DNA from: Chloroflexota bacterium
GTDB lineage: Bacteria; Chloroflexota; Dehalococcoidia; Bin125
Assembly: GCA_026707335.1 (NCBI GenBank)
Contig: JAPOXB010000054.1
Location: 1-38,805, forward strand
Reading direction: 5' to 3'
DNA: 38,805 nucleotides
Position numbers and translations under genes: made by a program. Positions 35,062 through 38,805 of the stretch are shown one piece after another (position 1 is the stretch's first letter; each line of letters starts with the position of its first letter). The notes beneath the pieces are model-generated. The model was given only the letters and a program-made list of their open reading frames with translations. It did not search any database and had not been told where the DNA came from.

Positions 35062-35203
35062 GAACATGCTTCTTTCCCCACCCGACACTCACTATCGCCC
35101 GGACAACGTCTAGTTGAGGCCCCAGAACGTCGAGTTTCGCTGCATCAGACCCGACGAGGCTCCAGCCGACGCCTGCCCGGAGGCCCGCACGCCGCCCGAC
35201 CGC

Positions 35204-35209
35204 TATCCT
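35204..35209 (+). promoter_or_regulatory. -10 element for leaderless citE mRNA
   Basis: TATCCT ends 8 nt before the citE ATG. Transcription would start at the A of the ATG itself, and no Shine-Dalgarno is present between them. No -35 was recognised. Confidence 0.5.
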
Positions 35210-35217
35210 GCCGCCCC

Positions 35218-36114
35218 ATGACCGCACCCATCCTGCGCAGCATGCTCTCGGTGCCCGGCAACCAGCAGCGCTTCATCGACAAGGCGCTGAACGTCCCGGC
35301 CGACATCCTCTGCTTCGACCTGGAGGACTCCGTCGCCTGGGACGACAAGCCCGCCGCCCGCGACACCGTGGCCGCCGCGCTGCCCCGCTTCGAGGCCCGC
35401 GGCCGGCTGCTCTGCGTGCGCATCAACGGCCTCGACACCGGCCTCGCCGAGCACGACCTGGCGGCGATCGTGGGGCCCAGCCTGGACGTCGTGAACCTGC
35501 CCAAGGTGATCGACGCGGGCACGATCCGGCAGGTCGACCACTACCTCACGCTGCTGGAGCGCACCCGCGGGCTGGAGCCGGGCGGTATCCGCCTGATCCC
35601 CTGGATCGAGACCGCCGCGGCGGTGGTCCACGCCTACGAAATCTGCGCCGCCTCGCCGCGCATCCTCGGCGTCACCTTCGGCGCCGACGACTACGCGACC
35701 GACAGCGGCGTCGTGCGCACGCCGGAGGCCGCCGAACTCAACTACCCGCGCGCCGTCACCAGCAACGCCGCGGCGGCGGCCGGCGTCGTGCCCATCGACA
35801 CGCCCACGACGGAGTTCCGCGACCTAGCCAAGTTCGAGCGCGACCTCACCGCCGCCCGCCACCTGGGCTACCGCGGCAAGTTCTGCATCCACCCCACGCA
35901 GGTGGAGATCGCCAATCGCGTTTTCGCGCCCAGCGACGACGAGCTGGCCTGGGCGCGGCGGATCATCGACGCCTACGAGGCCGGCAAGGCCGAGGGACGC
36001 GGCGCCATCGCCCTGGACGGCGAGATGATCGACGACCCGCTCGTCGACCGCGCGCACCAACTGCTTGACTGGACGCAGCGCGTCGCCGCGCGCGACGCTC
36101 AGCTGGGCCGCTAG
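35218..36114 (+). CDS. HpcH/HpaI aldolase family CoA lyase (CitE-like)
   Basis: This 298-aa CitE-type lyase is predicted to cleave or form a carbon-carbon bond in a malyl-CoA-type thioester. The active-site set is complete: RSMLSVPGN, FDLEDSV, VRING, NLPKV, IETAAAV, FGADDYATD and the C-terminal KFCIHPTQVEIANRVF. The closest functions are L-malyl/beta-methylmalyl-CoA lyase and citramalyl-CoA lyase; sequence alone does not decide. The ATG at 35218 gives the family start. It leads an operon with acyl-CoA dehydrogenase (35 nt later) and a MaoC-type hydratase. Confidence 0.85.
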   Translation: MTAPILRSMLSVPGNQQRFIDKALNVPADILCFDLEDSVAWDDKPAARDTVAAALPRFEARGRLLCVRINGLDTGLAEHDLAAIVGPSLDVVNLPKVIDAGTIRQVDHYLTLLERTRGLEPGGIRLIPWIETAAAVVHAYEICAASPRILGVTFGADDYATDSGVVRTPEAAELNYPRAVTSNAAAAAGVVPIDTPTTEFRDLAKFERDLTAARHLGYRGKFCIHPTQVEIANRVFAPSDDELAWARRIIDAYEAGKAEGRGAIALDGEMIDDPLVDRAHQLLDWTQRVAARDAQLGR

Positions 36115-36149
36115 GCGGCCCGGCCGACCCACCCGAGAGGATGCCCGCG

Positions 36150-37337
36150 ATGCCTTCAGCGAGCGACGTGCGCGAGATCATCGCCGGCGACGGCGAGGTC
36201 GGCGCCGACATCGTGCGGACGGTGCGCCGCTGGGTCGATGAGCAGGTCATCCCCAGCGCCGCCGCGCTCGAGCACGCCGGCGCGTTCCCCGCCCAGTTGC
36301 ACCGCGACATGGTGGACATGGGGCTCTACTCGATCACCTTCTCGCCCGACTACGGCGGTCTGGGCCTCTCCTACGAGACCTACTCGGCCGTGATCGAGGA
36401 GATCTGCCGGGGCTGGATGGGCCTGGGCGGGATCATCAACGGCAACAGCATCGACGGCTACGCCCTGGAGTCGTGGGGGACGGAGGAGCAGAAGCAGCGC
36501 TTCCTGCCCGGCCTGGCCAGCGGCGAGGTGCAGGCGGCCTTCAGCATCACCGAGCCGAACGCCGGCACCGACGCGCAGGCCATCCGCACCACCGCCGTCC
36601 GGGACGGCGACGACTACGTCGTCAACGGCAACAAGCTCTTCGTCACCAACGGCGACCGGGCCGGCGTCTTCCTGACGATGGTGAAGACGGACCCCGACGC
36701 CCAGCCGCGCCACCGGGGCATCAGCGCCCTGCTCGTCGAGCGGGACACGCCGGGCTTCAGCACCGGCCGCCTGATCGACAAGCTGGGCTACAAGGGCCCC
36801 GGCACGACGGAGCTGTTCTTCGAGGACGCGCGCGTGCCGGCACGCAACCTGCTGGGCGGCGTCGAGGGACGCGGCTTCAAGCAGATGATCGGCGCGCTCG
36901 AGATCGGGCGGATCAACGTCGCCTCGCGGGCGGTGGGGGTCTCGCAGGCCGCCTTCGACGATTCGATCCGCTACGCCCAGCAGCGCGAAACGATGGGCGT
37001 GCCCATCGCCCGGCACCAGGCGATCCAGCTCAAGCTGGCCGACATGGCGACCAAGATCCGCGCCGCCCGGCTGCTCACCCGCGACGCCGCCCGCAAGAAG
37101 GACAGCGGCGCCCGCGCCGACCTCGACGTGGGCATGGCCAAGCTCTTCGCGACCGAGGTGGCGCTGGAGTGCACCATGGAGGCGATGCGCGTCCACGGCG
37201 GCATCGGCTACACGACCGAACTCTCGGTGGAGCGCTACTACCGCGACGCGCCGCTGATGGCCGTGGCGGAGGGGACCAACGAGATCCAGCGCATCGTCAT
37301 CGCGCGGCGGCTGCTGGAGTTGTACGAGATCGACTAG
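36150..37337 (+). CDS. Acyl-CoA dehydrogenase
   Basis: This FAD-dependent dehydrogenase (395 aa) introduces a 2,3-double bond into an acyl-CoA. It has AAFSITEPNAGTDAQAIRT (FAD/substrate loop), VNGNKLFVTNG, LGYKGPGTTELFFEDARVP, GRINVASRAVGVSQAAFD, MRVHGGIGYT, and the catalytic Glu in AEGTNEIQRIVIARRLL. The substrate is unknown; context with CitE and MaoC proteins favours a branched C5 dicarboxyl-CoA. The ATG at 36150 was chosen because GAGAGG lies 9 nt before it; the ATG at 36141 touches that Shine-Dalgarno. Its length is usual for the family, shorter than known methylsuccinyl-CoA dehydrogenases. Confidence 0.92.
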   Translation: MPSASDVREIIAGDGEVGADIVRTVRRWVDEQVIPSAAALEHAGAFPAQLHRDMVDMGLYSITFSPDYGGLGLSYETYSAVIEEICRGWMGLGGIINGNSIDGYALESWGTEEQKQRFLPGLASGEVQAAFSITEPNAGTDAQAIRTTAVRDGDDYVVNGNKLFVTNGDRAGVFLTMVKTDPDAQPRHRGISALLVERDTPGFSTGRLIDKLGYKGPGTTELFFEDARVPARNLLGGVEGRGFKQMIGALEIGRINVASRAVGVSQAAFDDSIRYAQQRETMGVPIARHQAIQLKLADMATKIRAARLLTRDAARKKDSGARADLDVGMAKLFATEVALECTMEAMRVHGGIGYTTELSVERYYRDAPLMAVAEGTNEIQRIVIARRLLELYEID

Positions 37338-37384
37338 AGGGCCGCGCCGGGCGACGGCCGGGCGCGCCGCCGGGGAGGGACGCC

Positions 37385-37858
37385 ATGCCGACCAAGGAGG
37401 GCTTCGGCCGCTACCTGGAGGACTTCCGCGTGGGCGAACTGATCGAGCACTGGCCGGGCCGCACCATCACCGAGGCCGACGATGTGCTCTTCTGCATGCT
37501 GACGATGAACCACCACCCGCTGCACTCCGACGCGAAGTACGCCGCCGACACGCAGTTCGGGCAGCGCATCGTCGCCGGGCCGCTGGTCTACAGCCTCGTC
37601 TTCGGCATGACGGTGCCCGTCGTCAGCGGCAAGGCGATCGCCAACCTGGCGACGTCGGAGATGCGCCATCTGGCGCCCGTCTTCCACGGCGACACGCTCT
37701 ACGCCCGCACGGAGGTGCTCGCCGTGCGGGACTCGAAGAGCCAGCCCGACCGCGGCATCGTCACCGTCAAGACCGAGGGCGTCAACCAGAAGGGCGCCGT
37801 GGTCCTGGAGTTCCAGCGCGCCGTCATGCTGCCCAAGCGGTCGGCGGCGGCGGAGTAG
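37385..37858 (+). CDS. MaoC-family (hot-dog) enoyl-CoA hydratase
   Basis: This 157-aa hot-dog protein has YLEDFRVGELIEHWPGRTIT, then FCMLTMNHHPLHSDAKYAA, FGQRIVAGPLVYSL and VFHGDTLYARTEVLAVRDS. The catalytic dyad region reads MNHHPLH, where classic R-hydratases have GDxNPLH, so Asn stands at the Asp position. A TMNxxPLH form appears to be typical of the mesaconyl/itaconyl-CoA hydratase-like branch. GGGAGGGA lies about 6 nt before the ATG, 47 nt after the dehydrogenase. It is the last gene of the citE-acd-maoC operon. Confidence 0.88.
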   Translation: MPTKEGFGRYLEDFRVGELIEHWPGRTITEADDVLFCMLTMNHHPLHSDAKYAADTQFGQRIVAGPLVYSLVFGMTVPVVSGKAIANLATSEMRHLAPVFHGDTLYARTEVLAVRDSKSQPDRGIVTVKTEGVNQKGAVVLEFQRAVMLPKRSAAAE

Positions 37859-37894
37859 TCCGTCACCCCAACGCGGGCCCGACTCGGTGGTGCT

Positions 37895-38530
37895 ATGGGA
37901 CGTGTCTACATCTACGGAGACGAGTCGGGCGACTTCCGCTTCGATCAGGACCCCTCCGCGTCGACCTACTTCCTGGTGGCGACAGTTACGACGCGGACGA
38001 ACGCGGTTGCTCACGCGCTACTCGACCTTCAGCAGGACCTGCTGCACGAGGGCTTCCCGGTCGGGGCCGGCTTTCATGCCTACAACGATGACCACCCTGT
38101 TCGAACGAGGGTCTTCGAGACCCTCGCGCGCCACGACTTCCGCATTGACGCCACGATTCTCAGGAAAGATCGTGCTCACGAACACATTCGCGGCGACAAC
38201 CTTCGTTTGTGGAAGCTGACTTGGTACTTCCACCTGAACTTCCTCGTGCCACGGGCGCAGCGCGGCTCCGATTCGCTGCTCGTGTCAGCGGCGGCGCTGA
38301 GCACGAAGATGTCGAGGAAGGACGCGCGCGCCGCAATCGAAGACATCGTGGCGCAAGTCCGGGTGGGTCCGGCCGTCGCCGCACTGCCCCCGGCTTCGTC
38401 GAGTTATGGCCTGCAGGCCGCCGACTATTGCGCCTGGGCGATCCAGCGGAAGTGGCAGAGCGAGAAGGACGACTACTACCGGCTGATCAAGTCGAAGATC
38501 AAGAGCGAGTTCGCGATGTTTGGGAAGTAG
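37895..38530 (+). CDS. DUF3800 domain protein (second copy)
   Basis: This 211-aa protein has the classic DUF3800 start YIYGDESGDF (Asp9, Glu10) and the end SSYGLQAADYCAWAIQRKWQ, with the family GLQxAD motif. A Lys/Arg-rich C-terminus follows (LIKSKIKSEF). It is shorter than and only distantly similar to the copy at 34036, so it is not a recent duplicate. Function is unknown; the conserved acidic residues suggest a metal-dependent activity. Base composition is visibly lower in GC than the maoC gene 36 nt upstream, which suggests acquisition by transfer. A GGTGG lies very close to the ATG. Confidence 0.8.
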   Translation: MGRVYIYGDESGDFRFDQDPSASTYFLVATVTTRTNAVAHALLDLQQDLLHEGFPVGAGFHAYNDDHPVRTRVFETLARHDFRIDATILRKDRAHEHIRGDNLRLWKLTWYFHLNFLVPRAQRGSDSLLVSAAALSTKMSRKDARAAIEDIVAQVRVGPAVAALPPASSSYGLQAADYCAWAIQRKWQSEKDDYYRLIKSKIKSEFAMFGK

Positions 38531-38709
38531 GCGGAGCGGCTATCCCTAGGGGAAGGGCACCCATGGCACCCGTTTCGCCGCCCCTGTTCAACCATCCTCA
38601 GTTTGACATGGTGGAGATGTCCTGTCGACCTACTGCGCGGCACTCGCCGCCGCGACGGCCTCCGCGATCGCCCGGTCGGCCCAGCCCCGCACCTCCGGCG
38701 CGCCCGCCG
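38531..38709. other. Intergenic region, no supported gene
   Basis: This 179-bp stretch separates the second DUF3800 gene from the convergent permease gene. A small inverted repeat CCCTAGGGG lies near 38554. On the minus strand an open frame ends at TAG near 38632 (EVRGWADRAIAEAVAAASAAQ) but has no convincing start. I see nothing else. Confidence 0.5.
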
Positions 38710-38805
38710 CTAGCGGATGTTGCGCAGGCGCGGGTCGAAGGCGTCGCGGACGCCGTCGCCGACGAAGTTGAAGGCCATCACGAGCAGGATGATCGCGATC
38801 GCCGG
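38710..38805 (-). CDS. Peptide/nickel-type ABC transporter permease, C-terminus (partial)
   Basis: The minus strand reads IILLVMAFNFVGDGVRDAFD followed by PRLRNIR and TAG (38710-38712). The FNFxGDGLRDxxDPRLR ending is diagnostic for DppC/OppC-type inner-membrane permeases of dipeptide and oligopeptide importers. The rest of the gene, and probably its DppB partner, lie beyond the window. Confidence 0.85.
   Translation of the reverse strand, partial: PAIAIILLVMAFNFVGDGVRDAFDPRLRNIR

Noticed and set aside
35085..35150. Imperfect direct repeats AACGTC(T/G)AGTT as possible attachment sites
   Set aside because: Short, imperfect, both on the same side of the island, and no integrase gene is present.
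33739..38640. A defence island around the DUF3800 genes
   Set aside because: No nuclease, methylase, helicase, toxin-antitoxin pair or integrase accompanies them; DUF3800 alone does not support the claim.
38633..38709. Minus-strand tail EVRGWADRAIAEAVAAASAAQ ending near 38632
   Set aside because: Only a GTG gives a start and the product would be about 21 residues; it could be a chance open frame after the permease stop.

Overview
The window is very GC-rich, densely packed chromosomal DNA, almost certainly from a bacterium. The best guess is a member of the Chloroflexota. The reasons are the hrcA-grpE-dnaK-dnaJ-prmA-rsmE gene order under a perfect CIRCE operator, the MoxR/DUF58/transglutaminase-like membrane cassettes, an UlaG-like MBL-fold protein, and lipoproteins with Sec and Tat type signals. 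No rRNA or tRNA gene was seen, so the placement is an inference. The first 60 bases are C/G homopolymer and look like a contig edge. The last 96 bases are the 3' end of a peptide ABC-transporter permease gene that continues outside the window.

Layout. Bases 1-302 hold low-complexity sequence and a palindromic intergenic repeat. dnaE (DNA polymerase III alpha) follows. Two MoxR-type cassettes then face each other: moxR-DUF58-BatD-like-vWA-vWA/TPR on the plus strand (4083-9903), and moxR-DUF58-transglutaminase-like on the minus strand (14800 down to 9914), converging with a 10-bp gap. Two tandem M23 peptidase lipoproteins (14938-17288) follow. The heat-shock operon hrcA-grpE-dnaK-dnaJ-prmA-rsmE runs on the minus strand (23835 down to 17317). 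Divergent from it are a beta-ketoacyl-synthase-fold protein and an MBL-fold protein. Next comes a minus-strand run: a BtrH-like protein, a MoaD/ThiS-like protein, pyrG, a small membrane protein, a transaldolase-like aldolase and rho. A plus-strand M16 peptidase and a CitE-like protein lead into an accessory-looking stretch. There, two DUF3800 genes of visibly lower GC flank a citE-acyl-CoA dehydrogenase-maoC operon.

How the genes may work together. The MoxR/DUF58/vWA cassettes resemble Bat-type envelope complexes in which a MoxR AAA+ ATPase acts on vWA partners. HrcA represses its own operon through CIRCE. The citE-acd-maoC trio matches, by family only, three consecutive steps of methylsuccinyl-CoA/mesaconyl-CoA/methylmalyl-CoA chemistry.

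Most notable observations. Four enzyme-fold proteins lack the catalytic residues of their families: a transglutaminase core with Tyr at the Cys and His positions, a KAS without its Cys/His/Lys/His set, an MBL protein without its HxHxDH motif, and a degenerate CitE lying about 2 kb from an intact one. A DUF3800 gene seems to have lost its 5' coiled-coil part to an in-frame TGA. An extended -10 motif TGCTANNCT recurs at four starts, and several other starts look leaderless. No CRISPR array, insertion sequence or clear new defence system was found. The DUF3800 loci are the most likely accessory elements.
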